Shown in pieces: positions 52,591 through 62,039 of a stretch of DNA of 64,000 nt (its first letter is position 1; each line of letters begins with the position of its first letter). Source of the stretch: an uncultured Fluviicola sp. (GTDB lineage: Bacteria > Bacteroidota > Bacteroidia > Flavobacteriales_D > Crocinitomicaceae); NCBI GenBank assembly GCA_913009205.1, contig CAJVYC010000003.1, forward strand, positions 124,001 to 188,000. The letters are read 5' to 3'. Both the position numbers and the translations under genes were made by a program. The notes beneath the pieces are model-generated. The model ran no database searches. It was not told the origin of the DNA and was given only the letters and a program-made list of their open reading frames with translations.

Positions 52591-53664
52591 TTAAAACTTG
52601 AAGAACCAAGAGCACATGGGGATTGGGAAAGCAGATGATTCTCCATTCTTGACTGAAATAACACCAGCTGCAGCAAATTGAAAAGCTGTCTTTTCTGATT
52701 TTTGAAACCTCATTCCAGGCATGAAAAACGCTACAATTTGAGCATCATCATCATCTGAAACAACAGTATATGAAGGCTGGCCAGATATTGGGTCGTAAAA
52801 ATCCTGCCGAGAAGTTTGTTTTGTCTTACCAAAGAATACCATTGAGTCAAAAAAGAAACTTGCGGTTTTACCTACTTTGGTAATTCCAGCAATACCAAAA
52901 GTTGGTGCCGTAGATGTATTTGATTTAGATGGATTAGATGGAATATACTCAAAATTATAATAACCCGCATTATATTCGGCTTCAACAGCCGGGTAAGTCC
53001 CCACTAGATAATTTGGATCATTGGAAAAAATATTTTGTTCAAATCCTAAATTAATGTATGAGAAACCAGCAGAAAGGGTAATGTTCTTCATGCGATCCCC
53101 AAAGGTTAACATCCCCCAGTGTAGACCTCCAAACCCTCGGAATTGATTCAAATACCCAGATGTTCCAATCAATGTTCCTAATCCAAAATTCACGTTCTTA
53201 TTGTTTGTTGGGACTGTGTACTTTGCTGCTAAAACAAAAGGGCTTGCGATCCATGTTGTCATTGCACCCAGGGATAGTCTATCAGTTAAGGCAAAATGTA
53301 CTTCAGGACCATATAGGTTAACAAGAGCGTAATTTTCACCTTTTTTAATGGCAAGTGCATTTGTTGTGAAATAGTACCTTGTTGTAAAAGGTCCTGCATT
53401 TCGATATTCGCCATCAATAAGTTCATATTCGTTTTCTTCAAATGGAACAATCGAATTTATATTTTCTTTACGGATATAAATTTGTCCAATGTCTTTAGAG
53501 ATGAACAAAATTTCTCGACCATCGTCACTTTTTATAGTACCAATTCGCACGTCTCCGTTAGTCATGGTAACTACAACCATCGAATCTTTTTCTACAGTTT
53601 CGTCCTGCGAAAAGCTTAAAAATGAAGATAGTAAAATCAGTATTGTAAGAATTGAAATTTTCAT
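52591..53664 (-). CDS. Exported beta-rich protein of unknown function, possibly outer-membrane
   Basis: A 357-residue protein with a signal peptide (ending FLSFSQ). Residues 28-75 form a small beta module (VVTMTNGDVRIGTIKSDDGR to IYIRKENINSIVPF). Residues about 90-357 are alternating strands with many glycine and aromatic residues, ending in a Phe (SWFFKF), as in outer-membrane beta-barrels. I infer a barrel, but no family is recognised. It follows the divergent ileS region and is 203 bases from the next minus-strand gene. Confidence 0.65.
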   Translation of the reverse strand: MKISILTILILLSSFLSFSQDETVEKDSMVVVTMTNGDVRIGTIKSDDGREILFISKDIGQIYIRKENINSIVPFEENEYELIDGEYRNAGPFTTRYYFTTNALAIKKGENYALVNLYGPEVHFALTDRLSLGAMTTWIASPFVLAAKYTVPTNNKNVNFGLGTLIGTSGYLNQFRGFGGLHWGMLTFGDRMKNITLSAGFSYINLGFEQNIFSNDPNYLVGTYPAVEAEYNAGYYNFEYIPSNPSKSNTSTAPTFGIAGITKVGKTASFFFDSMVFFGKTKQTSRQDFYDPISGQPSYTVVSDDDDAQIVAFFMPGMRFQKSEKTAFQFAAAGVISVKNGESSAFPIPMCSWFFKF

Positions 53665-53797
53665 TTTGTTTTTTTGTAAAGATATAGCTTATACTTTAAT
53701 AATTAGAGGTTATCGTGAAATTTTCATATTCATTCTCTAATTAAAGCACCAACTTGAAATTTTCAAATCTTATAAAAGCGTAAAGCTTCAAATTTAC

Positions 53798-53805
53798 TAT
53801 CTTTA
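53798..53805 (+). promoter_or_regulatory. -7-like box of ileS
   Basis: TATCTTTA, one mismatch to TAnnTTTG, 22 bases before the ATG at 53828; no -33 match at N19. Confidence 0.35.
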
Positions 53806-53827
53806 CTCGTTCAAAATCAACAGTAGA

Positions 53828-56800
53828 ATGAGTCAGAAGTATCCAACTTACAAAGGTTTAGATCTGCCAAATGTGGCGAGTCGCGTATTGGAACAATGGG
53901 AAAAGAATGAGATTTTCGAAAAATCCGTTTCTGCCCGTGAAGGAAAAGAGCCATTTATTTTCTTCGAAGGTCCACCATCAGCGAACGGTCTTCCAGGAAT
54001 TCACCATGTTATGGGGCGTTCGATTAAGGATATTTTCTGTCGTTTTAAAACGTTGAAAGGACACCAAGTAAAGCGTAAAGCAGGTTGGGATACGCATGGG
54101 CTTCCAGTTGAGCTTGGCGTTGAAAAAGAACTTGGAATCACAAAGGAGGATATTGGAACTAAAATCTCTGTTGAGGATTACAACAATGCTTGTAAAAGTG
54201 CAGTAATGCGCTATACAGATATTTGGAACAACCTTACCCGCGAAATGGGTTATTGGGTAGATATGGAAGATCCATACATCACATATGATTCAAAATATAT
54301 GGAATCCGTCTGGTGGTTGTTGGGCCAGATGTATGAAAAGCAATTGGTGTATAAAGGGTACAGTGTACAGCCCTATTCTCCAAAAGCAGGAACTGGTTTA
54401 TCGACAAATGAGTTAAACATGCCGGGCTGTTATAAAGATGTAACAGATACGACAGTTGTTGCTCAATTTAAGATGCTCGACGGTCAAGAAAATCCATTTG
54501 GTGCGACTGAAAACGTTCACTTCATGGCTTGGACAACAACGCCTTGGACGCTTCCTTCAAATACAGCTTTAACGGTTGGGCCTAAAATTGAATACGTTTT
54601 AGTGAAGTCGTTTAACCAATATACGTTTGAGCCAATCAATGTTATTTTGGCAAAGAAATTAGTTGGACACCAATTCAGTAAGAACTTTTTCGCTGCTGAA
54701 TCAGATGAAGATTTTGCTAATTACAACGCTGGCGATAAGAAGATTCCATACACGATCATGGGTGAATGTAAGGGGCAAGATTTGGCTGGAATTAAGTACG
54801 AACAATTGATGCCTTTTGTACAACCATTTGAAGATACTGACAAAGCATTTCAAATAATTACTGGAGATTTCGTAACAACGGAAGACGGAACGGGAATCGT
54901 TCATACAGCTCCGACATTTGGTGCGGATGATGCAAAAGTTGCTGCTGATGCGGGTGTTCCAGGGTTGTTGGTTTTAGACGACAAAGGAAACCCAACGCCG
55001 CTTGTAGATTTACAAGGCCGTTTCACTTCGAACATGGGTCCTTACGCTGGTCAATATGTAAAAAACGAATATTATGACGACGGAAAAGCGCCAGAGAAGA
55101 GCACAGATGTTCAGATCGCGATTCAGTTAAAAACAGAAAATAAGGCCTTTAAGGTTGAGAAATATGTTCACAGTTACCCACATTGCTGGAGAACTGACAA
55201 ACCCGTTTTGTATTATCCCTTGGATTCATGGTTCATCAAATCAAGTGCGATGAAAGAACGCATGATGGAGCTCAATGATACGATCAACTGGAAACCGGAA
55301 TCAACTGGAAGCGGTCGATTTGGGAAGTGGTTGGAGAATTTGAATGATTGGAACCTTTCGCGTTCGCGTTATTGGGGAACACCTATTCCTATTTGGTCAA
55401 CGGATGAAGGCGATGAACGTATTTTTATTTCATCCATTGAGCAATTAAAAGGCGAATGTGATAAGGCGGTTTCAGCGGGTGTTATGGACGAGAATCCAAT
55501 GGCAGCGTTTGAAGTTGGAAACCTAGATAAAGAAAACTATGCGAAGGTTGATTTGCATAAAAATTACATGGACAACATCATGCTTGTTTCAGCTTCTGGT
55601 AAGCCAATGAAACGTGAAGCGGATTTGATTGATGTATGGTTCGATTCAGGATCTATGCCTTACGCACAATGGCATTATCCTTTTGAAAATAAGGAATTAA
55701 TTGATGACAATAAATCCTTCCCTGCAGACTTCATTGCTGAAGGTGTAGATCAAACCCGAGGATGGTTTTATACCCTGCATGCAATTGGGACAATGGTCTT
55801 TGATTCAGTTGCTTACAAAGCGGTTGTTTCAAACGGGTTGGTTTTGGATAAGAAAGGACAGAAAATGTCCAAGAGTAAAGGAAATGGAGTTGATGCTTTC
55901 GAAACACTTTCAACATACGGGCCAGATGCGACGCGTTGGTACATGATTACAAATGCGCAACCTTGGGACAACTTGAAGTTTGATCTCGATGGAATTGTTG
56001 AAGTACAACGTAAGTTCTTCGGAACACTTTACAATACCTATTCATTCTTTGCGCTGTATGCAAACATTGATGATTTCGATTATTCTGAGCCAGATGTCGC
56101 ATTGGAAGAACGACCAGAAATTGACAGGTGGATATTGTCCAAATTGAATTCATTGATTAAAAACGTCGATGCTTCTTTTGAAGCGTATGAGCCAACGAAA
56201 GCCGGTCGATTGATTCAGGAATTTGTTGGAGATCAATTGTCGAACTGGTACGTGAGATTGTGTAGAAGACGCTACTGGAAACAGACAACAGATGCAGAGG
56301 GAGCAAAAGACAAATTGTCGGCGTATCAAACCTTGTATACCTGCTTAGAAACAGTTTCAATTTTAGGAGCACCGATTGCGCCATTCTTTATGGATCAATT
56401 GTTTACGGATCTAAACTCAGTTTCAGGAAAGCAAAAATTTGAATCAATTCACTTGGCCGATTTCCCTGTTGCAAACGAAGCATATATCAACATTGAGTTG
56501 GAAAACCAAATGGACGTGGCACAAAGAACATGTTCGCTTGTGTTTGGGTTAAGAAAGAAAGAAAATATTCGTGTACGTCAGCCGCTTCAGAAGATTATGG
56601 TTCCAGCTTTGGATTCCACTTTTGAAACGAACATTAAGCACGTTGAGAAATTGATATTGTCCGAGGTCAACGTAAAGGAATTAGAATTGCTTGCTGAGCA
56701 CAATAGTGTTTTGGTGAAAAGTATCAAGCCTAATTTCAAAACGATTGGGCCTAAATACGGGAAGCATATGAAAGCCATTGCTGAGGCAGTTGCTCAGTTT

Positions 56801-57238
56801 AGTTCTGACGACATTGCTGAGATTGAATCAAATCAAGGTTGGACCGGCGAGGTAAATGGAGAGGAATTGAAATTGGAATTAAACGATTTTGAGATCAACG
56901 CGCAAGACATTCCGGGTTGGTTGGTAAGTTCTGAAGGCAACTTAACTGTGGCTTTGGATGTTACCATTTCTGACGAATTGAAAGCGGAAGGTATCGCGAG
57001 AGAATTGGTGAACCGTGTTCAAAATCTAAGAAAGGATTCTGGATTGGAAATTACGGATCGTATTCTTTTAAAAGTAGATACGAATGCTCTTATTCAAGAA
57101 GCGATTGCAATGAACAAGGAATATGTTTGTAACGAGGTACTGGCCAATGACATTTTGTTTGAATCGTTGGATGCTGAAGCGCTTGTTACGGATTTAGCTG
57201 AAGCTCAAGATACTAAGATCGGGTTGGTGAAGAATTAG
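53828..57238 (+). CDS. ileS: Isoleucyl-tRNA synthetase
   Basis: IleRS charges tRNA(Ile) and edits mischarged valine. The 1136-residue protein has the HIGH-like motif PGIHHVMG (about 54-61), the editing domain (about 190-440, with WTTTPWTLPSNTAL), the DVWFDSGS segment near 602 and KMSKS in KKGQKMSKSKGN near 677. The long C-terminal region (about 850-1136), lacking the zinc-binding cysteines of the E. coli type, fits the eukaryote-like group 2 IleRS common in Bacteroidota. That group is often less sensitive to mupirocin, but this has to be inferred. Confidence 0.96.
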   Translation: MSQKYPTYKGLDLPNVASRVLEQWEKNEIFEKSVSAREGKEPFIFFEGPPSANGLPGIHHVMGRSIKDIFCRFKTLKGHQVKRKAGWDTHGLPVELGVEKELGITKEDIGTKISVEDYNNACKSAVMRYTDIWNNLTREMGYWVDMEDPYITYDSKYMESVWWLLGQMYEKQLVYKGYSVQPYSPKAGTGLSTNELNMPGCYKDVTDTTVVAQFKMLDGQENPFGATENVHFMAWTTTPWTLPSNTALTVGPKIEYVLVKSFNQYTFEPINVILAKKLVGHQFSKNFFAAESDEDFANYNAGDKKIPYTIMGECKGQDLAGIKYEQLMPFVQPFEDTDKAFQIITGDFVTTEDGTGIVHTAPTFGADDAKVAADAGVPGLLVLDDKGNPTPLVDLQGRFTSNMGPYAGQYVKNEYYDDGKAPEKSTDVQIAIQLKTENKAFKVEKYVHSYPHCWRTDKPVLYYPLDSWFIKSSAMKERMMELNDTINWKPESTGSGRFGKWLENLNDWNLSRSRYWGTPIPIWSTDEGDERIFISSIEQLKGECDKAVSAGVMDENPMAAFEVGNLDKENYAKVDLHKNYMDNIMLVSASGKPMKREADLIDVWFDSGSMPYAQWHYPFENKELIDDNKSFPADFIAEGVDQTRGWFYTLHAIGTMVFDSVAYKAVVSNGLVLDKKGQKMSKSKGNGVDAFETLSTYGPDATRWYMITNAQPWDNLKFDLDGIVEVQRKFFGTLYNTYSFFALYANIDDFDYSEPDVALEERPEIDRWILSKLNSLIKNVDASFEAYEPTKAGRLIQEFVGDQLSNWYVRLCRRRYWKQTTDAEGAKDKLSAYQTLYTCLETVSILGAPIAPFFMDQLFTDLNSVSGKQKFESIHLADFPVANEAYINIELENQMDVAQRTCSLVFGLRKKENIRVRQPLQKIMVPALDSTFETNIKHVEKLILSEVNVKELELLAEHNSVLVKSIKPNFKTIGPKYGKHMKAIAEAVAQFSSDDIAEIESNQGWTGEVNGEELKLELNDFEINAQDIPGWLVSSEGNLTVALDVTISDELKAEGIARELVNRVQNLRKDSGLEITDRILLKVDTNALIQEAIAMNKEYVCNEVLANDILFESLDAEALVTDLAEAQDTKIGLVKN

Positions 57239-57381
57239 GTCCTGTTGGATATTACATCGTTGTTGTTACCAGTGGCGAAAAAGGAGATCCGATAATAAAA
57301 GAAGCGGTGACAGAATCACGTAAGTTTTACAAAGATGCTTGCGCGAAAACGTGTGGTGTTTGGATGGGATGTAGGTGTTAA
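57238..57381 (+). pseudogene. Coding-like fragment after ileS
   Basis: In a different frame from ileS, starting over its stop codon, 47 codons read GPVGYYIVVVTSGEKGD, PIIKEAVTESRKFYKDAC and AKTCGVWMGCRC to TAA at 57379-57381. The composition and lack of interruption look like the 3' end of a gene; there is no start codon. I cannot name the family. It faces the T9SS tail fragment on the other strand. Confidence 0.3.
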
Positions 57382-57403
57382 CTATGCCTAAGATCAAACA
57401 GTT

Positions 57404-57610
57404 TTAAAACTTAAGCACTCGAAGTAGTTTTCGTTCCAATTGATTTGAAATAACAACAGAATAAACACCTGGTGCTAGACTTGCGCCATAGTTGAAATCC
57501 GATTGATTTTCAACCGAAAAAATGACAGCTCCAATTTGATTTAAAATCTCGACTTGATAGGATCCTTCTTTAGTGAGCGTTTCAATTTCTGAGTTGGAAA
57601 TAATGTTCAA
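57404..57610 (-). pseudogene. T9SS sorting tail fragment without a body
   Basis: The frame opens after a TAA, has no ATG (first possible start TTG at 57610) and reads SFELNIISNSEIETL, SYQVEILNQIGAVIFSVENQ and LAPGVYSVVISNQLERKLLR, ending VLKF. That is a T9SS type A tail that lacks only its first residues (the YPNP part). It is the third tail-only fragment in the window. It could still be made as a 68-residue peptide, but without a signal peptide it could not be exported. Confidence 0.6.
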
Positions 57611-57722
57611 TTCAAATGAATGATTATTGTATTAATGAGGATTCATTTTCTTAATTTTAAAATCGTAAAAGATTTTTTAAATCATTCTTCCCAATCTCAA
57701 TTTTTTCGCTAACTTATATTAG

Positions 57723-60023
57723 ATGAACCAAAACACAGATCCGATTCAAACAAGTGAAATTTCTGAATTTGCAGAACGTTTTATTAACCAAACGAATCGC
57801 TCTATTTTCCTAACAGGTAAAGCTGGAACCGGGAAAACAACCTTGTTGCGTAAACTTGTTCGGTCAACGCACAAACAAGCCGTTATTGTTGCTCCAACTG
57901 GGATTGCAGCGCTAAATGCAGGTGGAGTTACGATACATTCGTTTTTTCAATTGCCTTTTGCAACGTTCATTCCTGATTTTAATATTGAAGGCGGTTTCAA
58001 CAACCAAATGAAGTTGGAAAGCAAGCAGACTCTGATGCATCATTTCAAGATGAATTCAACGCGTCGTGCGATTTTCAGAAACCTAGAATTGCTGATTATT
58101 GATGAGGTAAGTATGCTTCGCGCTGATGTTTTGGACGCCATGGATTGGACCTTGAGAAACGTGCGGAAAATCAACCAACCGTTTGGCGGAGTGCAGGTAC
58201 TTTATATTGGAGATTTACTTCAATTGCCGCCCGTTGTGAAGCCGCAAGAGTGGTCGTATTTGAGCAAATACTACAGCGGAATTTACTTCTTTAACTCGCA
58301 AGTTGTTCGGGAAGACCCGCCGTTGTATATCGAGCTTGAAAAAGTATACCGTCAGGCCGATGAAGACTTTTTATCGATCTTGAATAATTTAAGAAACAAT
58401 CAAATCACAGCGCAAGATGTTGAGGTTCTGAATAAATACGTAAAGCCCGATTTTGATCCAACGGTGGAAGACGATTATATCACACTTGCTACCCACAACA
58501 GAGACGCGGACACCATCAATCGGAATGCGCTCAGTAAGTTGAAAACGAATTCTGTCAGATACGGTTCTGAAGTGACAGGGAATTTCCCAGATCATTTGTT
58601 TCCTGTTGAACAACAATTGGAGTTGAAGATTGGTGCACAAGTCATGTTTATCAAAAATGATTTATCTCAGGATAAGGATTATTACAACGGTAAAATGGGG
58701 CGCATTATCTCATTGGAAGATGAAGAAATTAAAGTCAATTTTCCGCTGGAGAAAAAGACCATTACAGTCGATAAGTACGAGTGGAATAACATTCAATATG
58801 CGCTTGATCCTTCAACGGGTGAAGTTGAGGAGAAAACGCTTGGAACGTTTGTACACTATCCATTAAAATTGGCTTGGGCTATTACTGTCCATAAAAGTCA
58901 GGGCCTAACTTTCGAGAAGGCTGTTTTAGACGTTTCCAAAGTCTTCGTTGCTGGTCAGGCTTATGTTGCTCTTTCTAGGTTGCGATCGTTGGACGGACTG
59001 GTTCTTTTGAAACCGATCAGCATGAATGGGTTGTCGAACGATCCGAATGTGGTTAATTACGCCAAAACCAAAGTTTCTTCTGAATTGCTTGAAGATCAAT
59101 TGGGCGGTTCTACGAACAAGTTTTTGTACGACGAATTGGTTCAGGCATACGATTGGATCGATTTGTTGAACGCATGGAGATCGCACGAAGCTGGATATAA
59201 AAGCCAAGGTGCAAAATCGCAGAAAGGAAAGAACCGAAGTTGGATTACGCAACAGGCGCAAATATTAAAGGGAACAATGGATCCGGCAAGAAAGTTCAGA
59301 AATGAATTGTCTCGTGTGTTCTCCGTGCCAAATGTTGATATGGAGCACGCAATGAAGCGGGTTGTGGCCGCTTACGGTTACTTCTTCAAATTGATGGATG
59401 GGATTTTGGTATCGAATCTAAAGAAGATGGCGGAGCTTCAGCAAAAAAACAATACGAAGCAGTACAACGAGGAATTGGAAGATTTAGATGTCCTTCTCAC
59501 CGAAGCGATTTTGAAGTTAAAAAAGACACGTTTACTCACGGAAGCAATCGCAAATGGACGATCAATAGAACGGTCTGTGATCATGTCAACGGAAGTCAGG
59601 AATTACAAAATGACGAAGATTGAGATGGTGAAAAATGAAATGCGTGCTAAGAATTCAACATTTGATTTCGATACGGACTTCGTTCAATTGAAAACAAAAA
59701 CAGAGAAGAAACAACAAGCATCTAAAAAAAAGACAGGAACAACTTACGATACAACACTTCAAATGGTTAAGGACGGATTGTCCATTGAGCAAATCGCAAA
59801 CGAAAGACAACTTTCGAAAGGAACGATTAGCACGCATTGCGCGCGGTTAATCAAACTTGAGAAGTTGGAATTGAGCGACGTTATGGAAGGTAAAATGAGA
59901 AATGATTTATCCGATCTCTTCGATGATTATGATGGTGGTTCAATGAGCGGACTTAAGGAAAAAGTTGGGAATAAGTTTACCTGGGATGAGCTGAAACTCT
60001 ATCAGGCTTCGTTGTTGGTGTGA
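57723..60023 (+). CDS. Pif1-family helicase with C-terminal HTH domain
   Basis: A 766-residue superfamily 1B DNA helicase. Motifs: Walker A LTGKAGTGKTTLLRKL (about 30-45), APTGIAALNAGGVTIHSFF, Walker B IIDEVSML (about 128-135), GGVQVLYIGDLLQLPPV, and the late AWAITVHKSQGLTF and AYVALSRLRSLDGLVLLKP. These match Pif1/RRM3, which unwinds G-quadruplexes and stalled forks. Residues 680-766 add a helix-turn-helix (KDGLSIEQIANERQLSKGTI then STHCARL) like those on bacterial RecQ-like helicases (HTH_40 type). The middle (about 500-670) is lysine-rich and helical. It is monocistronic. Confidence 0.88.
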   Translation: MNQNTDPIQTSEISEFAERFINQTNRSIFLTGKAGTGKTTLLRKLVRSTHKQAVIVAPTGIAALNAGGVTIHSFFQLPFATFIPDFNIEGGFNNQMKLESKQTLMHHFKMNSTRRAIFRNLELLIIDEVSMLRADVLDAMDWTLRNVRKINQPFGGVQVLYIGDLLQLPPVVKPQEWSYLSKYYSGIYFFNSQVVREDPPLYIELEKVYRQADEDFLSILNNLRNNQITAQDVEVLNKYVKPDFDPTVEDDYITLATHNRDADTINRNALSKLKTNSVRYGSEVTGNFPDHLFPVEQQLELKIGAQVMFIKNDLSQDKDYYNGKMGRIISLEDEEIKVNFPLEKKTITVDKYEWNNIQYALDPSTGEVEEKTLGTFVHYPLKLAWAITVHKSQGLTFEKAVLDVSKVFVAGQAYVALSRLRSLDGLVLLKPISMNGLSNDPNVVNYAKTKVSSELLEDQLGGSTNKFLYDELVQAYDWIDLLNAWRSHEAGYKSQGAKSQKGKNRSWITQQAQILKGTMDPARKFRNELSRVFSVPNVDMEHAMKRVVAAYGYFFKLMDGILVSNLKKMAELQQKNNTKQYNEELEDLDVLLTEAILKLKKTRLLTEAIANGRSIERSVIMSTEVRNYKMTKIEMVKNEMRAKNSTFDFDTDFVQLKTKTEKKQQASKKKTGTTYDTTLQMVKDGLSIEQIANERQLSKGTISTHCARLIKLEKLELSDVMEGKMRNDLSDLFDDYDGGSMSGLKEKVGNKFTWDELKLYQASLLV

Positions 60024-60197
60024 GGTTTTGGATTATAGGTTCGATTTCACGAACGAAATACGCGATAAAAAGATTAGATGGCTTTTATTTTGGTGTGACT
60101 AAAAGAAGGTCTAATTCATTGGTTTTTTATCCGCTAGACTTCCAGACGATGGTATCCTTTTTCCGTAATGAACGAATTAAGAAACACATACAAAAAT

Positions 60198-61499
60198 CTA
60201 AAACTCCATTTTCATTAACCGTTCTCGGGTTCCGTCGCTATAAATAAATATCAATGGCGTATTCAGATACAATTGCGTTTCGCGTCCCATCAAATCAACA
60301 ATTTGAATTAGCTCCTTATTTGTTGAATTCAATTCCAATTGATTAATACCCACTGAAGCGACAGCGAAGCAGTTAGATATTTGTGCGCATGAGCCTGTTC
60401 CTAAAACAACAGCATAATTTCCATTTTGGGTAACGGTATAACTTTGGTTGGTTGCTCCCGGGATTTCGCTATTGCCGTTGTCACAATCGACCCATTGGTA
60501 TATTCCAGCCAATTCAGCCGAAGTAAGAGTTCCATTGTTTACTGAAACAGTTACATCATAAGTAGGAATTGGAAATCCAGTGCAAGAAGATTGATTGGAG
60601 ACTTCAGCGTCCAAGGCGAGGTCTGTTTCAAATACGGAGTGTTCGTCACAATCATCATACAGGTAAATATTTAACCAAGGAAGGACATATCTAAACATAA
60701 TTATTTGCTGTTGCGAGCGACTTATACTGATGTTTCCGCCTGAAGTTGACTCGCCAAAATCACAATTGAAATTTGAATTGGCATAGTAGCAATGCGCTCC
60801 ACCGATTATGTTGATAAAATACTTGCATGAAGAGGCCAATCCATTGTAAATTGGAATATGATGATCAATCGCTGGGGTAACCAAATCTTGATCCGCAGAG
60901 AATATCAACGCTGGAACGGAAACATTCGTAGCTGCCGCAATTGCTGAAGGGTTAGTTTCTGCCGGTGCCAATCCAATTACCGTTGTAATGTTTGTATTGT
61001 TCTCAGCCGCTAAAACCATCGCTCCGCCTCCCATCGAATGTCCCATTAATGCAGACTTAGTCGAGATGTGATTGAAAAACAGACTTGAAGCTAAAGTACC
61101 TTCATTATTTATCTTAGTTACGATTAGAGACAGATCAAGGCCAAATTCAGCGTGAGAGGGAGCGGGAAATAATCCACCTTCTGTGCGAGGAAATGCGAGA
61201 ATAAACCCTTGAGGAATGAGCTCTTCCCAAATATTGGAATAGGCACCCCATCCCATTGCAAAGCCGTGTCCAAATACGATGACAGGAAATTCACCGGAAG
61301 AAAGGTTGACATCATTACCTGCGATATCGGCAGGGTAATAAATCTCAGTTTGAATCTGTCGACCTGGACCTCCACCTGTTCCAAATCCGCCAGTTCTTGC
61401 AGGGTCGTTAAAGGTTATTGTGGTGTGCCCAACTTCGAAGGGTTGGCCAAATACACTTAGTGCGCTAAATAATACTAAACAAATAGTAGTAATTCTCAT
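60198..61499 (-). CDS. Secreted alpha/beta-hydrolase of the PET-hydrolase/chlorophyllase clan with T9SS-like tail
   Basis: A 433-residue exported esterase (start ATG at 61499; a longer frame begins at 61562 but would precede the signal peptide MRITTICLVLFSALSVFGQ). The catalytic Ser155 lies in MGHSMGGGAMV, the acid in FSADQDLVTP and the His in IGGAHCYY, and an oxyanion-hole phrase VIVFGHGF precedes them. This order matches polyesterase-lipase-cutinase/PETase and chlorophyllase relatives. The C-terminal part (about 340-433, with GINQLELNS and IVDLMGRET) ends like a T9SS sorting domain. Substrate is unknown; esters or polyesters are candidates. Confidence 0.82.
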   Translation of the reverse strand: MRITTICLVLFSALSVFGQPFEVGHTTITFNDPARTGGFGTGGGPGRQIQTEIYYPADIAGNDVNLSSGEFPVIVFGHGFAMGWGAYSNIWEELIPQGFILAFPRTEGGLFPAPSHAEFGLDLSLIVTKINNEGTLASSLFFNHISTKSALMGHSMGGGAMVLAAENNTNITTVIGLAPAETNPSAIAAATNVSVPALIFSADQDLVTPAIDHHIPIYNGLASSCKYFINIIGGAHCYYANSNFNCDFGESTSGGNISISRSQQQIIMFRYVLPWLNIYLYDDCDEHSVFETDLALDAEVSNQSSCTGFPIPTYDVTVSVNNGTLTSAELAGIYQWVDCDNGNSEIPGATNQSYTVTQNGNYAVVLGTGSCAQISNCFAVASVGINQLELNSTNKELIQIVDLMGRETQLYLNTPLIFIYSDGTRERLMKMEF

Positions 61500-61911
61500 G
61501 ATTAATTTTTTTATTGAATACTCCGAATACGATAAAATCAATGAATGCTTCTCTGTTTCCATTGTGTGCTTGCATTTGGTCGGTAACGAACATTTGAATC
61601 TCCAAACCTAAAACAATTTATTGAACATTTTTAACAGTAGTTCAAAAACCTCATTTTTTGGTTCCTGATCTTGAACTGAGCCGATCCAATTGAGCAGAAA
61701 TATCAATTAAAAAAGGTAATTAAGGAGTCTTAATCAAATGTGAATTACGTGTTCGCAGCAGTTCAACTGTACCATAATCGTAATTTCATGTAAATGTGCG
61801 CACTCTATTTCGCGAAACTACTCTTAACTTAGAGAGCATAAAAAAATTACCAACCAACACAAAAAGAATAACCCCAGAATTCCCGCGACAAGCTATATAA
61901 ATTAACATAAT
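61500..61911. other. Gene-free spacer upstream of the hydrolase
   Basis: No gene, promoter or strong hairpin can be supported. The only coding-like item is the short fragment at 61912-61980. Confidence 0.4.
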
Positions 61912-61980
61912 ATGAAAAAACCATTCGATCGCATTATCACGGTAATGTTTGAAAACCAATTAGTAGAGGTATACAAATGA
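61912..61980 (+). pseudogene. N-terminal remnant of a phosphoesterase-type gene
   Basis: ATG at 61912 reads MKKPFDRIITVMFENQ, then LVEVYK and TGA at 61978-61980. FDRIITVMFEN is the characteristic opening of the phospholipase C/acid phosphatase phosphoesterase family, whose conserved Glu-Asn binds a metal. The rest of the gene is gone. It could also be chance, because only 22 codons exist. Confidence 0.35.
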
Positions 61981-62039
61981 AAGTCAGTATTCGATTCTTT
62001 ATCATGGTTCATTCTGTTCAATAACTTCTTCTCTTTCAA

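Noticed and set aside
60020-60247. 75-codon ORF after the Pif1-like gene (GTG start)
   Set aside because: It overlaps the 3' end of the hydrolase on the other strand by 50 bases, and its residues do not resemble a family; probably a shadow, though the GTG overlap with the helicase stop leaves some doubt.
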